From Tsukamurella tyrosinosolvens (GTDB lineage: Bacteria > Actinomycetota > Actinomycetes > Mycobacteriales > Mycobacteriaceae), in assembly GCF_900104775.1 (NCBI RefSeq), contig NZ_FNSA01000003.1, positions 1,054,001 through 1,118,000 on the forward strand: a DNA stretch of 64,000 bases, written 5' to 3'. The notes below the pieces were generated by a model. The model searched no databases, was not told the DNA's origin, and worked only from the letters and a program-made list of their open reading frames with translations. Positions 26,974 through 35,421 of this stretch are shown here, one piece after another (positions within the stretch are counted from its first letter, which is position 1; each line of letters opens with the position of its first letter). A program made the translations under genes and the position numbers.

Positions 26974-28959
26974 ATGAACCGTCTCGGCGCGTCCACCAGC
27001 CCCTACCTGCGTCAGCACGCCGACAACCCGGTGCACTGGCAGGAGTGGACCGAGGCCGCGCTGGCGGAGGCCGCCGAGCGCGACGTGCCGATCCTGCTGT
27101 CCATCGGCTACGCCGCGTGCCACTGGTGCCACGTCATGGCGCACGAGTCCTTCGAGAACGAGGCCATCGCGGCGCAGATGAACGCCGGCTTCGTCTGCAT
27201 CAAGGTCGACCGCGAGGAGCGCCCCGACCTCGACGCGATCTACATGAACGCCACCGTCGCCATGACCGGGCAGGGCGGCTGGCCCATGACCTGCTTCCTC
27301 ACCCCGTCCGGCGAGCCCTTCTACTGCGGCACCTACTACCCGCCCGAGCCGCGGAACGGCCAGGCGAGCTTCCCGCAGCTCCTCGAGGCCATCACCGACA
27401 CCTGGCGCGACCGGCGCGACGAGGTGAGCCGGGTGTCCGGGCAGGTGGCCGAGCACCTGCGGCAGGCCTCCGCCGGCCTGCCCGACGGTGCCGCCCCCTC
27501 CGCGGACGACCTGGCCGGCGCGGTTCGCGCGATCTGCGCCGACGAGGACCCGTCGGGCGGCTTCGGGCGCGCCCCGAAGTTCCCGCCGTCGGCCACCGTC
27601 GAGGCCCTGCTGCGGCACCACGAGCGCACCGGCGACCCCGCGTCCTACGGCGTGGCCGTGCGGTGCGCCGAGGCGATGGCCCGCGGCGGCATCTACGACC
27701 AGCTCGCCGGCGGCTTCGCCCGCTACGCCGTGGACGCCGACTGGGTGGTGCCGCACTTCGAGAAAATGTTGTACGACAACGCCCTTCTGCTCCGCTTCTA
27801 CGCGCACCTCGGACGGCGGACCGGCTCGCCGCTCGCGCTCCGCGTGGCCGACGAGACCGCCGATTTCCTGATCCGCGACCTCGGAGTCGACGGTGGTGGG
27901 CTCGCCTCCTCGCTCGACGCGGACACCGTCGTCGACGGGCACGGCGTCGAGGGTGCGACGTACGTGTGGACGCCCGCGCAGCTCGTCGACGTGCTCGGCG
28001 AGGCCGACGGTGCCTGGGCCGCCGAGGTTTTCGCCGTCACACAGGGCGGCACCTTCGAGCACGGAACCTCCACTCTGCAACTGCACGGCGAGCCCGACCC
28101 GGTGCGCCTCGCCGACGTGCGCCGCCGCCTCTACGACGTCCGGGTGCAGCGCCCGCAGCCCGGCCGCGACGACAAGGTGGTCACCGTCTGGAACGGCCTC
28201 GCGATCACCGCCCTGGCGGAGGCCGGCCGGGTCGACGATGCCGAGGCGGTCGCGCGGTACGTCCTCGGAACCCATTGGGACGGTGCACGACTGCGCCGCA
28301 GCTCGCTCGGCGGCGCGGTCGGGGAGGCCGACGGGATGCTGGAGGACTACGCCGCCCTCGTCACCGGGCTGCTCGCGCTGGAGCAGCGCACCGGCGGATC
28401 TGTCGCGGACGAGTCCGACTGGGCCGCAGCGGCGGCCGCGATCCTCGACGCCGCGATCGAGCGTTTCGCCGACCCGGCGGCGGACGGGAGCTGGTACGAC
28501 GCCCCGTCGGACGGCGAGGCGCTGCTGACCCGCCCGCGCGACCCGGCGGACGGTGCCACCCCCGCAGGCGCGAGCCTCATCGCCGAGGCCCTGACGTACG
28601 CGGAGGTCCTGCTCGGGGAGCGCTACGCCCCGCTCGCCGCGGCGACCCGGGCCCGCTCGGGGGAGCTCATCCGCCGGGTGCCGCGCGGAGCGGGTCACCA
28701 CCTCGCCGTCGCCGAGCAGGCCGCGGCGGGGCTGCAGATCGCCGTCGCCGACGGGGCGGGCGCCGCCGCGCTGGTAGCGGAGGCGCGACGGTTGGCCCCC
28801 GGCGGCGCGGTAGTCATTGCCGGAGCTAAGGATTCGCATCCGCTGCTGGAGGGCCGTGGGCCCGTCGACGGTCGGGCGGCGGCCTACGTCTGCCACGGCA
28901 CCGTCTGCTCCCTGCCGGTCACCGACGGTGAGACGCTCGCCACAGAGATCGCCCGGTAG
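26974..28959 (+). CDS. YyaL-type thioredoxin-like DUF255 protein
   Basis: This 661-residue protein has an N-terminal thioredoxin-fold DUF255 domain and an (alpha/alpha)6 barrel related to N-acylglucosamine 2-epimerases. The N-terminus MNRLGASTSPYLRQHADNPVHW is characteristic, as is the CHWCH motif at residues 49-53 with a CxxC pair, and GGWPMTCFLTP. The barrel carries IYDQLAGGFARYAVDADWVVPHFEKMLYDNA. Function in bacteria is unclear; the mammalian relative is spermatogenesis-associated protein 20. The aroG promoter and leader start at its stop codon. Confidence 0.93.
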   Translation: MNRLGASTSPYLRQHADNPVHWQEWTEAALAEAAERDVPILLSIGYAACHWCHVMAHESFENEAIAAQMNAGFVCIKVDREERPDLDAIYMNATVAMTGQGGWPMTCFLTPSGEPFYCGTYYPPEPRNGQASFPQLLEAITDTWRDRRDEVSRVSGQVAEHLRQASAGLPDGAAPSADDLAGAVRAICADEDPSGGFGRAPKFPPSATVEALLRHHERTGDPASYGVAVRCAEAMARGGIYDQLAGGFARYAVDADWVVPHFEKMLYDNALLLRFYAHLGRRTGSPLALRVADETADFLIRDLGVDGGGLASSLDADTVVDGHGVEGATYVWTPAQLVDVLGEADGAWAAEVFAVTQGGTFEHGTSTLQLHGEPDPVRLADVRRRLYDVRVQRPQPGRDDKVVTVWNGLAITALAEAGRVDDAEAVARYVLGTHWDGARLRRSSLGGAVGEADGMLEDYAALVTGLLALEQRTGGSVADESDWAAAAAAILDAAIERFADPAADGSWYDAPSDGEALLTRPRDPADGATPAGASLIAEALTYAEVLLGERYAPLAAATRARSGELIRRVPRGAGHHLAVAEQAAAGLQIAVADGAGAAALVAEARRLAPGGAVVIAGAKDSHPLLEGRGPVDGRAAAYVCHGTVCSLPVTDGETLATEIAR

Positions 28960-28965
28960 CTGTGC

Positions 28966-28971
28966 TATGTT
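28966..28971 (+). promoter_or_regulatory. -10 box of the aroG leader transcript
   Basis: TATGTT lies immediately after the yyaL stop. A start site about seven bases downstream would fall on or next to a GTG at 28978 that is in frame with the leader peptide, so the leader mRNA may be leaderless. No Shine-Dalgarno is visible before the ATG at 28984, which fits this idea. Confidence 0.5.
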
Positions 28972-28983
28972 CGGCTCGTGGGT

Positions 28984-29052
28984 ATGAACGCGTATTGGCG
29001 ATTTACGTCAGGCTCCGGGTGGGCCTGGGGTGAGTCGCGCACGCGTCGATAG
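28984..29052 (+). CDS. Aromatic leader peptide of aroG
   Basis: This 22-codon ORF begins MNAYWRF and contains three Trp (residues 5, 13 and 15), one Tyr (4) and one Phe (7), ending in TAG. The density of aromatic codons is far above chance in 22 codons. It precedes a rho-independent terminator and the DAHP synthase gene, the classic layout of ribosome-mediated attenuation. The codons GGCTCCGG within the ORF (29011-29018) are complementary to CCGGAGCC (29066-29073) just before the terminator. An in-frame GTG two codons upstream (28978) is an alternative start. Confidence 0.85.
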   Translation: MNAYWRFTSGSGWAWGESRTRR

Positions 29053-29076
29053 ACACCCTACGAATCCGGAGCCGAA

Positions 29077-29103
29077 GGCAGCGAGATCACTCGCTGCCTT
29101 TTT
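29077..29103 (+). terminator. Attenuator (rho-independent terminator) before aroG
   Basis: GGCAGCGAG-ATCA-CTCGCTGCC forms a perfect 9-bp stem followed by five T residues, the only textbook T-tailed terminator in this window. It lies 25 bp after the leader-peptide stop and 46 bp before the aroG ATG. GTGAGTCGC (29030-29038) can pair with GCGAGATCAC (29081-29090), an antiterminator that would disrupt the 5' arm. Confidence 0.9.
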
Positions 29104-29149
29104 CTATGGCACCGGAAGGGATCTGGTGCCGCCACCAGGAAGGTTTCTC

Positions 29150-30208
29150 ATGACCATCGAACTCGATACACCGGCGTCGACATCGAATCGTCGGGTCTCG
29201 GCGTTCCACGCGATCCCCTCGCCCGCGCAGTTGCGCGACGAGCTGCCGCTCGCGCCCCGTCTGGCCGCCCAGGTCGAGGCCGACCGCGCCGCGGTCGCCG
29301 ACGTCATCGCGGGCCGTGACCAGCGGCTTCTCGTCGTCGTGGGCCCCTGCTCCGTGCACGACCCCGAAGCCGCCCTCGACTACGCCCGGCGGCTCAAGCC
29401 CATCGCGGACGAGCTGGCCGAGGAGCTGCTCGTCGTGATGCGCGTGTACTTCGAGAAGCCGCGCACCACGGTCGGGTGGAAGGGCCTCATCAACGATCCC
29501 GGCATGGACGAGAGCTACGACGTGCCCCGCGGCCTGCGCACCGCCCGGCAGCTGCTGCTCGACATCCTGGAGATCGGGCTGCCCGTGGGCTGCGAGTTCC
29601 TCGAGCCGACCAGCCCGCAGTACATCGCCGACACCGTCGCCTGGGGCGCGATCGGCGCGCGCACCACCGAGTCGCAGGTGCACCGCCAGCTCGCGTCCGG
29701 TCTGTCGATGCCGATCGGCTTCAAGAACGCGACCGACGGCAACGTCTCCGTCGCGATCGACGGGGTGCAGGCCGCCGCGGCCCGCCACGTCTTCTTCGGC
29801 ACCGACGACGAGGGCGCCGCCGCCGTGGTCGAGACCGTCGGCAACGACAACTGCCACATCATCCTGCGCGGCGGCCGCGGCGGGCCGAACTTCGACGCCG
29901 CCTCCGTCTCCGCCGCCGTCGGTGCGCTGGAGAAGGCCGGCCTCGCCCCGTCGGTGATGGTGGACTGCTCGCACGCCAACTCGGGCAAGGATCACGTCCG
30001 CCAGGCCGAGGTCGCGCGCGAGGTCGCGGCCCGGCTCGCCGCGGGGGAGAAGGGGATCTCCGGCGTGATGCTCGAGTCCTTCCTCGTCGCGGGCGCGCAG
30101 CAGCCCGGCCCCGGGCCGCTCGTCTACGGCCAGTCCGTCACCGACAAGTGCATGGACTTCGGTACCACCGACTCGGTGCTGCACGACCTCGCCGCCGCGC
30201 TGCGCTGA
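29150..30208 (+). CDS. aroG: 3-deoxy-7-phosphoheptulonate (DAHP) synthase, class I
   Basis: This enzyme condenses phosphoenolpyruvate with erythrose-4-phosphate, the first step to aromatic amino acids. The 352-residue protein is of the class I (AroF/G/H, E. coli-like) type, with LLVVVGPCSVHDPEAALDYA, MRVYFEKPRTTVGWKGLINDP, GARTTESQVHRQLASGLSMPIGFKN and HANSGKDH. M. tuberculosis uses a class II enzyme, so a class I enzyme here differs from that species. ATG at 29150 follows GGAAGG. Expression is predicted to respond to aromatic amino acid supply through the leader attenuator. Confidence 0.97.
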   Translation: MTIELDTPASTSNRRVSAFHAIPSPAQLRDELPLAPRLAAQVEADRAAVADVIAGRDQRLLVVVGPCSVHDPEAALDYARRLKPIADELAEELLVVMRVYFEKPRTTVGWKGLINDPGMDESYDVPRGLRTARQLLLDILEIGLPVGCEFLEPTSPQYIADTVAWGAIGARTTESQVHRQLASGLSMPIGFKNATDGNVSVAIDGVQAAAARHVFFGTDDEGAAAVVETVGNDNCHIILRGGRGGPNFDAASVSAAVGALEKAGLAPSVMVDCSHANSGKDHVRQAEVAREVAARLAAGEKGISGVMLESFLVAGAQQPGPGPLVYGQSVTDKCMDFGTTDSVLHDLAAALR

Positions 30209-30218
30209 GCGGGGTGGT

Positions 30219-30290
30219 TCACGAATTCGTGTTCTGGAGAGGTGCGAGTGCACAGGCGCACGTGTGCCTCGGCAGAACACGAATTCGTGA
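30219..30290. repeat. 72-bp structure with 18-bp perfect inverted repeat
   Basis: TCACGAATTCGTGTTCTG at 30219-30236 is repeated in inverted orientation at 30273-30290. Each arm itself contains the 12-bp palindrome CACGAATTCGTG. The 36-bp centre has a weaker stem (GAGG...CCTC). The element lies between aroG and the DinB-like gene. It may be a terminator for aroG or a copy of a dispersed palindromic element; no second copy was found in this window. Confidence 0.7.
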
Positions 30291-30319
30291 GCCGACAGGG
30301 GCGCAGTAGATTTGCAGAC

Positions 30320-30856
30320 GTGGCGATCACACCGGACACCAAGGACTGGACCTGGGTCATCGAGCGGCCGTGCGCGGCCTGCGGATTCGACCCGTCGACC
30401 GTCCGACGTGACGACGTCGCCGACCGAATCGCGCGGTCGGCCGTCGGCTGGGACGCGGCGCTCGCCCGCCCGGAGGCCCGGGACCGGCCCGACGAAGCGA
30501 CCTGGTCGGTGCTCGAGTACGGCTGCCACCTGCGCGACGTGCACCGGATCATGCGTGAACGCCTGGGGCTGATGCTGGCCCAGGACGGCGCGGCGTTCGC
30601 GAACTGGGACCAGGACGTGACCGCCGTCGAGGACGCCTACGGCGAGCAGGACCCCGCCACTGTCGCCGCGGAGCTGGCCGCCGAGGCAGCGGCCTTCGCC
30701 GCCGCCTATCGCACCGTGGGCGACGACGACTGGGCGCGGACCGGCCTGCGCTCCAACGGCTCCGCGTTCACCGTCGAGTCGTTCGCGATCTACGCACTGC
30801 ATGATCTGGAGCACCATCGGGTGGATGTGGGCCTGGCCGCGCGTCCCGCCGACTGA
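30320..30856 (+). CDS. DinB-superfamily protein
   Basis: This 178-residue protein has the four-helix DinB/DUF664 fold. The metal-site histidines appear in EYGCHLRDVHRIMRERLG and ALHDLEHHRVDVG; DinB proteins use three histidines for a metal ion, and mycothiol-dependent maleylpyruvate isomerases and S-transferases belong to the same fold. The N-terminus WVIERPCAACGFDPSTV is typical of this actinobacterial subgroup. A TAGATT box ends seven bases before the GTG, so the mRNA is probably leaderless. The last 89 bp overlap the convergent EamA gene. Confidence 0.83.
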   Translation: MAITPDTKDWTWVIERPCAACGFDPSTVRRDDVADRIARSAVGWDAALARPEARDRPDEATWSVLEYGCHLRDVHRIMRERLGLMLAQDGAAFANWDQDVTAVEDAYGEQDPATVAAELAAEAAAFAAAYRTVGDDDWARTGLRSNGSAFTVESFAIYALHDLEHHRVDVGLAARPAD

Positions 30857-31703
30857 GCACGATCCCCGCGAGGACGATCAGCCCACCCAGTGGCTGATTC
30901 CACGCCGGCCGTTCACCGAGGACCGCGACGCCCAGCACGACGCCGACGACCGGCGTCAGGTAGGTCACCGTTGCCGCTGCGGCGGCGCCCCACGCCGCGA
31001 CGATGTTCGTGTTCCACAGGTACGCCAGGCCCGTGCCGAGGGCCCCGAGCGCGAGCATCGCGGAGATCACGCGGGGCGTCGCGCTCGCCGGGTGCGGGTC
31101 GGCGACCAGCACCCACGCGTCGATGATCGCCGCCCCGATGCCCACCTGGTACAGCGCGACCGACGGGGCCCGCAGCGCGAGCGGGGTCACGAACCGGCGC
31201 AGGTACACGAAGGCGATGCCGTAACTCGCGGTGGCCGCGAGACACGCGAGCTGCCCCGAGACCGCTCCGGACCCGCCCGACGCCCAGGGCGCCAGCACCA
31301 CGAGGACGCCCGCGAAGCCCACGCCGAGGCCCGCCAGTTGGCCGGGTGTCGGCCGCTCGGAGCGCAGCGCCACACAGGTGACCAGCACTGTCATCAGGGG
31401 CGTCGTCGCGTTGAGGATGCTCGCGAGCCCCGAATCGATCCGCTCCTCCGCCCAGGCGAAGAGGGTGAAGGGCACGACGCACAGCGTGACCGCGACGATC
31501 GCGATGTGCGCCACGGCCCGCGGCTCCCGGATGAGCGGCGCCCGCGTGCCGACCGCGACGACGGCGAGCGTGAGTGCGCCGATCGTCATGCGCGCGGCGG
31601 TGACCTGCGTGGGAGACAGCCCGGCGAGCCCCTCCTTGATGAACAGGAAGCTCGAACCCCACGCGATGGCGAGGGCGGCGAACTGCAGCGGGATCGTGCG
31701 CAT
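30768..31703 (-). CDS. EamA-family (DMT) transporter
   Basis: This 311-residue protein has ten predicted transmembrane helices in two EamA repeats. Repeat 1 starts FAALAIAWGSSFLFIKEGL and repeat 2 begins near SGQLACLAATASYGIAFVYLRR; the end of the second is YLTPVVGVVLGVAVLGERPAW. Members export amino acids or other metabolites. The hydrophilic tail after residue 285 (RPGPHPPDGAPDHAVRR) extends into the antisense of the DinB gene, an unusually long 89-bp overlap, so the true end is the TGA/TAG at 30768 only if this tail is tolerated. Confidence 0.88.
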   Translation of the reverse strand: MRTIPLQFAALAIAWGSSFLFIKEGLAGLSPTQVTAARMTIGALTLAVVAVGTRAPLIREPRAVAHIAIVAVTLCVVPFTLFAWAEERIDSGLASILNATTPLMTVLVTCVALRSERPTPGQLAGLGVGFAGVLVVLAPWASGGSGAVSGQLACLAATASYGIAFVYLRRFVTPLALRAPSVALYQVGIGAAIIDAWVLVADPHPASATPRVISAMLALGALGTGLAYLWNTNIVAAWGAAAAATVTYLTPVVGVVLGVAVLGERPAWNQPLGGLIVLAGIVLSRRDARPGPHPPDGAPDHAVRRSRTTRR

Positions 31704-31838
31704 GCGTCGATCCCATCCCGGGCGGCGACCCGGCGCTGGCGGGAATCGGTCGGATCGCTCGCGCCCTCGCCCCGACGGTGCGCCGGCGGCGGCGATACGG
31801 TGAGGGGCCACCGTCCCCGTCCCGAAGCAGGAGCAGTC

Positions 31839-32591
31839 ATGGCTGAAGTCGCCGTCGTCACCGGAGCGAGCAGCGGGATCGGGGCCGCCACCGCGCGGCA
31901 CCTGGTGCGCGCGGGGTTCGACGTCGTGATCGGGGCCCGCCGCGTCGAGCGGCTGGAGGCGCTCAAGGCCGACATCGAGGCCCAGCATCCCGAGCGGATC
32001 GTCACCGCGCTGCCGCTCGACGTCTCGGACGTGGACTCGGTGAAGGACTTCACCGACGCCATCGAGAAGGTCGACGTGCTGGTCAACAACGCCGGCGGCG
32101 CGCTCGGCGTGGACCGGATCGAGACCGCCGACGAGGCCGACTGGTCGCGCATGTACGACATCAACGTCCTGTCGATCCTGCGGGTCACCCAGGCGCTGCT
32201 GCCCAAGCTGCGGGCGTCGCCGGCCGCGAGCGTCGTGACCATCGGGTCCGTCGCCGCGCTCGAGGCCTACGAAACCGGCGCCGGCTACAACGCCGCCAAG
32301 CACGGCGCCCGCGCGGTGACCCGCGTGCTGCGCCTGGAGCTCAAGGGCGAGCCGATCCGCGTCATCGAGATCGACCCGGGCCTCGTGGAGACCGAGTTCT
32401 CCGTGGTCCGCCTCGGCGGCGACCAGGCCGCGGCCGACAAGATCTACGAGGGCGTCGACAACCTCACCGCCGACGACATCGCCGACGCCGTGACCTGGAC
32501 CGTCACCCGCCCGCCGCACGTCAACATCGACTCGATTCAGATCATGCCCCGGGACCAGGTAGCCGCGCGCAACGTGCACCGCCGCACCTAA
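31839..32591 (+). CDS. Short-chain dehydrogenase/reductase (YdfG-like)
   Basis: This 250-residue NAD(P)-dependent oxidoreductase is a complete classical SDR: cofactor motif VVTGASSGIGAATA, LPLDVSDVDSV, NNAGGALG, catalytic Ser in IGSVAALEAYETGAGYNAAKHGARAV with Tyr and Lys (YNAAK). The C-terminal EIDPGLVETEFSVVRLGGD is typical of the YdfG/serine 3-dehydrogenase group, which oxidises L-serine, L-allo-threonine or 3-hydroxy acids. Arg residues in the second strand (GARRVERL) suggest NADP. Start ATG follows GCAGGAGCAG. Confidence 0.93.
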   Translation: MAEVAVVTGASSGIGAATARHLVRAGFDVVIGARRVERLEALKADIEAQHPERIVTALPLDVSDVDSVKDFTDAIEKVDVLVNNAGGALGVDRIETADEADWSRMYDINVLSILRVTQALLPKLRASPAASVVTIGSVAALEAYETGAGYNAAKHGARAVTRVLRLELKGEPIRVIEIDPGLVETEFSVVRLGGDQAAADKIYEGVDNLTADDIADAVTWTVTRPPHVNIDSIQIMPRDQVAARNVHRRT

Positions 32592-32681
32592 CGATCACCA
32601 CGATTCGAACGGTTCCGATGCGGATCGCCGCCTGACAGAGTTTCCTGTTCGTGTGCCCACTGGGGCGCCGGAGAGGAATTC

Positions 32682-33542
32682 ATGGCAGGGGAGCCCCCGC
32701 TACTGAGGGTCAAGAACGCCGTCATCGAACCGCTGCCGCTGGCGGTCAGGTCGTGGCTCGTCCGGATCGTCGCGCTGGTCGCCTTCGTCGCCGTCTGGTG
32801 GCTGGTGAGCGGACTGCGGCTGATCGACGAGACCTTCCTGCCCACGCCGAAGGCGGTCTGGGACGCCGCGGTGCGCGCGAGCACCTGGCATCAGGTGGCG
32901 CCCGGCGTGCCGCGCGAGGTGCTCGGCGAGCAGAACTACTTCCTCTGGGAGCACCTCGTCGCCAGCCTGCAGCGGATCTTCGCCGGCGTCGGCGCGGCGA
33001 TCATCATCGGCCCACTGCTGGGCTTCGCGATGGGCACCTCGACGACGATCAACACGATCATCGAGCCCTACCTGAACTTCCTGCGCGCGCTGCCGCCGCT
33101 GGGCTACATCGGCCTGCTCATCGTATGGTTCGGCATCGGCGACACGTCGAAGATCTGGCTGCTCTTCCTCGCCGCCTTCCCGGCCATCGCGATCTCGACC
33201 GTCAACGGCGTGCAGGGCGTGAGCCAGGACCAGATCAACGCCGCCCGCGCGCTCGGCGCGAACCGGCTGCAGACGATCCGCGGCGTCATCGTCCCGGCCA
33301 CGCTGCCCGAGGTGATCAACGGCATCCGCATCGCCGTCGGCTTCGCGTGGACCACCGTCGTCGCGGCCGAGCTCAACAACGGCATCCCCGGCGTCGGCGG
33401 CCTCGCCTACCTCGCCGGCCAGCAGCTCAACACCCCGCTGACCATCGCCTGCATCATCGTCATCGGCGTCACCGCGCTCCTGCTGGACTCGCTCATCAAG
33501 TGGATCGGCCTGCTGGCCGTCCCGTGGAAGGGGAAGGCATGA
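32682..33542 (+). CDS. ABC transporter permease (nitrate/sulfonate/taurine type)
   Basis: This 286-residue permease has five or six transmembrane helices. The cytoplasmic EAA loop reads NAARALGANRLQTIRGVIVPATLPEVINGIRIA. FLPTPKAVWDAA near the N-terminus and GLLIVWFGIGDTSKIWLLF are typical of TauC/SsuC. It forms the membrane channel of the three-gene importer (permease, binding protein, ATPase) and its stop overlaps the binding-protein start (ATGA). A GGAGAGGA ribosome site precedes the ATG. Confidence 0.93.
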   Translation: MAGEPPLLRVKNAVIEPLPLAVRSWLVRIVALVAFVAVWWLVSGLRLIDETFLPTPKAVWDAAVRASTWHQVAPGVPREVLGEQNYFLWEHLVASLQRIFAGVGAAIIIGPLLGFAMGTSTTINTIIEPYLNFLRALPPLGYIGLLIVWFGIGDTSKIWLLFLAAFPAIAISTVNGVQGVSQDQINAARALGANRLQTIRGVIVPATLPEVINGIRIAVGFAWTTVVAAELNNGIPGVGGLAYLAGQQLNTPLTIACIIVIGVTALLLDSLIKWIGLLAVPWKGKA

Positions 33543-34597
33543 ACCGCCTGAAGCGCCTCGCGCGCACGGCGCTCGTGGCCGGCACCGTCGGCCTCACCCT
33601 GACCGGCTGCATCGTCGAATCCGGCCGGGCGGAGCAGTCCCGCTCCATCGGCGGGACCACGGCGTGCCCCGTCGACCCGGACCCGACGGTGCGCGGCACC
33701 GTCCGGATCGGCTGGCAGGAGATCCCCAACGGCGATCTCGTCGTCAAGGACACCGGCCTGCTCAAGACGTGCCTGCCCAACGTGAACGTCGTGTGGAGCA
33801 AGTTCGCCTCGGGTGGCGACGTCATCCAGGCGTTCGGCGCCAACAGCCTCGACGTGGGCCTGCTCGGCAGCGCGCCCGCCGCAAAGGCGCTCAGCGCGCC
33901 GCTGAACATCGACATGAAGGTCATCTGGATCCAGGACCGGATCGGGGCCGCGGAATCGCTGGTCGCGAAGGATCCGGCGATCAAGACCGTCGGCGACCTC
34001 AAGGGCAAGAAGATCGCGGTGCCGTTCGCGTCGACCGCGCACTACAGCCTGCTCACCGCCCTGGACAAGGCCGGCGTCACCGACGCGCAGGTCATCAACC
34101 TGGCACCCGACGCCATCCGCGGCGCGTGGAACGGCGGGCAGATCGACGCCACCTACATCTGGGAGCCGACGCTGAGCCAACTCGGCGGCACCGCGCTCAC
34201 CACCAGCGCGCAGGTCGCCGAGCAGGGCGCGCCGACGTACGACCTCGAGGGCGCCCGCGGCGACTTCGTGAAGAACAACCCGGGCTTCCTCAAAGCCTGG
34301 ACCGCCGCGCAGGGCTGGGCCGCGAACCTGCTGAACACCGACCCGAACAAGGCCGCCGAGCACATCGCGGGCCAGCTCGGCGTGCCGTTGGACCAGGTGC
34401 TGACCCAGATCAAGGGTTACGCCTACTTCGACGCGAAGACCCAGGGCGGCCCCGACCACCTGGGCGGGCAGCTCGGCGCCGACATCCGCCGGACCGCCGA
34501 GTTCCTGCTCCAGCAGGGCCAGGTGCAGGGCGTGGGCCCGGCGCAGCACTACACCGACGGCGTCTACGCGGCGGCCGCACAGGGGGGAACGAAGTGA
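33539..34597 (+). CDS. ABC transporter substrate-binding lipoprotein (TauA/SsuA type)
   Basis: This 352-residue protein has a lipoprotein signal peptide with lipobox LTGC (C24) and a type II periplasmic-binding fold. The TauA-like blocks are VRIGWQEIPNGDLVVKDTGLL, ALLGSAPAAKALSAPLNID, VGDLKGKKIAVPFASTAHYSLL and GQIDATYIWEPTLSQL. Substrate is most likely an alkanesulfonate or taurine; no TauD or SsuD oxygenase is next to it, so the identity is open. The 5' coding end contains an inverted pair of the repeated GACGGTGC motif (33685-33703). Confidence 0.93.
   Translation: MNRLKRLARTALVAGTVGLTLTGCIVESGRAEQSRSIGGTTACPVDPDPTVRGTVRIGWQEIPNGDLVVKDTGLLKTCLPNVNVVWSKFASGGDVIQAFGANSLDVGLLGSAPAAKALSAPLNIDMKVIWIQDRIGAAESLVAKDPAIKTVGDLKGKKIAVPFASTAHYSLLTALDKAGVTDAQVINLAPDAIRGAWNGGQIDATYIWEPTLSQLGGTALTTSAQVAEQGAPTYDLEGARGDFVKNNPGFLKAWTAAQGWAANLLNTDPNKAAEHIAGQLGVPLDQVLTQIKGYAYFDAKTQGGPDHLGGQLGADIRRTAEFLLQQGQVQGVGPAQHYTDGVYAAAAQGGTK
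33685..33703. repeat. Inverted pair of the dispersed CGACGGTGC motif
   Basis: GACGGTGC-GCG-GCACCGTC lies inside the coding region of the binding protein. It is one of two places in the window where two copies face each other (the other is the 44447-44484 terminator). It represents a family of about 55 dispersed nine-base copies described in the findings. Confidence 0.75.
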
Positions 34598-35379
34598 CCG
34601 GCACGGAACGCGTCGAGCTGACCGGGCTCGGCAAGACCTACGACACCGCCAGCGGGCAGACCGTCGCGCTGCAGCCCACGGACCTGACGATCGAGCCCGG
34701 GGAGTTCGTCTCCATCGTCGGGCCGTCGGGCTGCGGCAAGACGACCCTGCTCCGGCTGATCGCCGGCTTCGAGGACCCGACGGAGGGCGTCGTCGAGGTG
34801 GGCGGCGCGCGGGTCACGGCACCGTCGGCCGACCGGGGCGTGGTGTTCCAGGCCCCCACCCTGTACCCCTGGCTGACGGTGCGCGGCAACGTCGAGTTCG
34901 GGCCCAAGGTGAGCGGCGTGGGCAAGGCCGAGAGACGCGAGCAGGCGCAGAAGCTGCTCGACCTGGTGGGCCTCGGCGACTTCGGCGACAAGCGGCCCTA
35001 CGAGCTGTCGGGCGGCATGCAGCAGCGCGCGCAGATCGCCCGGGTACTCGTGAACGATCCTGCGATCGTGCTCATGGACGAGCCGTACGGCGCCCTCGAC
35101 GCGCTGACCCGCGAGCGGCTGCAGGTGGACCTGCTCAAGATCTGGCGGGAGGCGGGCAAGACCATCGTCTTCATCACGCACTCCGTCGAGGAGGCGGTGT
35201 TCCTGAGCACCCGCGTGCTGGTGATGAGCGCCCGGCCGGGCCGCGTGGTGATCGACCGCAAGGTCGAGCTGCCGGGCGACGGGCCCGACACCGTGCGCGA
35301 CCCGTCGGTGACCGGAACGCCCGAGTTCCAAGCCCTGCGTACGGAGCTCGCCGCCGCGATCTACGCCGCACACGGCTGA
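34594..35379 (+). CDS. ABC transporter ATP-binding protein (TauB/SsuB type)
   Basis: This 261-residue ATPase powers the importer. Walker A is GPSGCGKTT (residues ~44-52), the signature is YELSGGMQQRAQIARVL, Walker B is IVLMDEPYGALD and the switch is FITHSVEEA. VVFQAPTLYPWLTVRGNVEFG is the Q-loop region in the form seen in taurine/nitrate transporters. It begins at GTG, overlapping the binding-protein stop by 4 bp, so all three genes are coupled. Confidence 0.95.
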   Translation: MTGTERVELTGLGKTYDTASGQTVALQPTDLTIEPGEFVSIVGPSGCGKTTLLRLIAGFEDPTEGVVEVGGARVTAPSADRGVVFQAPTLYPWLTVRGNVEFGPKVSGVGKAERREQAQKLLDLVGLGDFGDKRPYELSGGMQQRAQIARVLVNDPAIVLMDEPYGALDALTRERLQVDLLKIWREAGKTIVFITHSVEEAVFLSTRVLVMSARPGRVVIDRKVELPGDGPDTVRDPSVTGTPEFQALRTELAAAIYAAHG

Positions 35380-35421
35380 ACCTCAGCGGGCGCACAGGTC
35401 GCGCGGCGTAGTGTTGCCACC

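Noticed and set aside
26416-28896. An 826-codon open frame on the minus strand opposite yyaL
   Set aside because: Only its last 163 codons encode a protein with family features (SRPBCC). The rest is antisense to a well-supported plus-strand gene and reflects GC-rich third positions.
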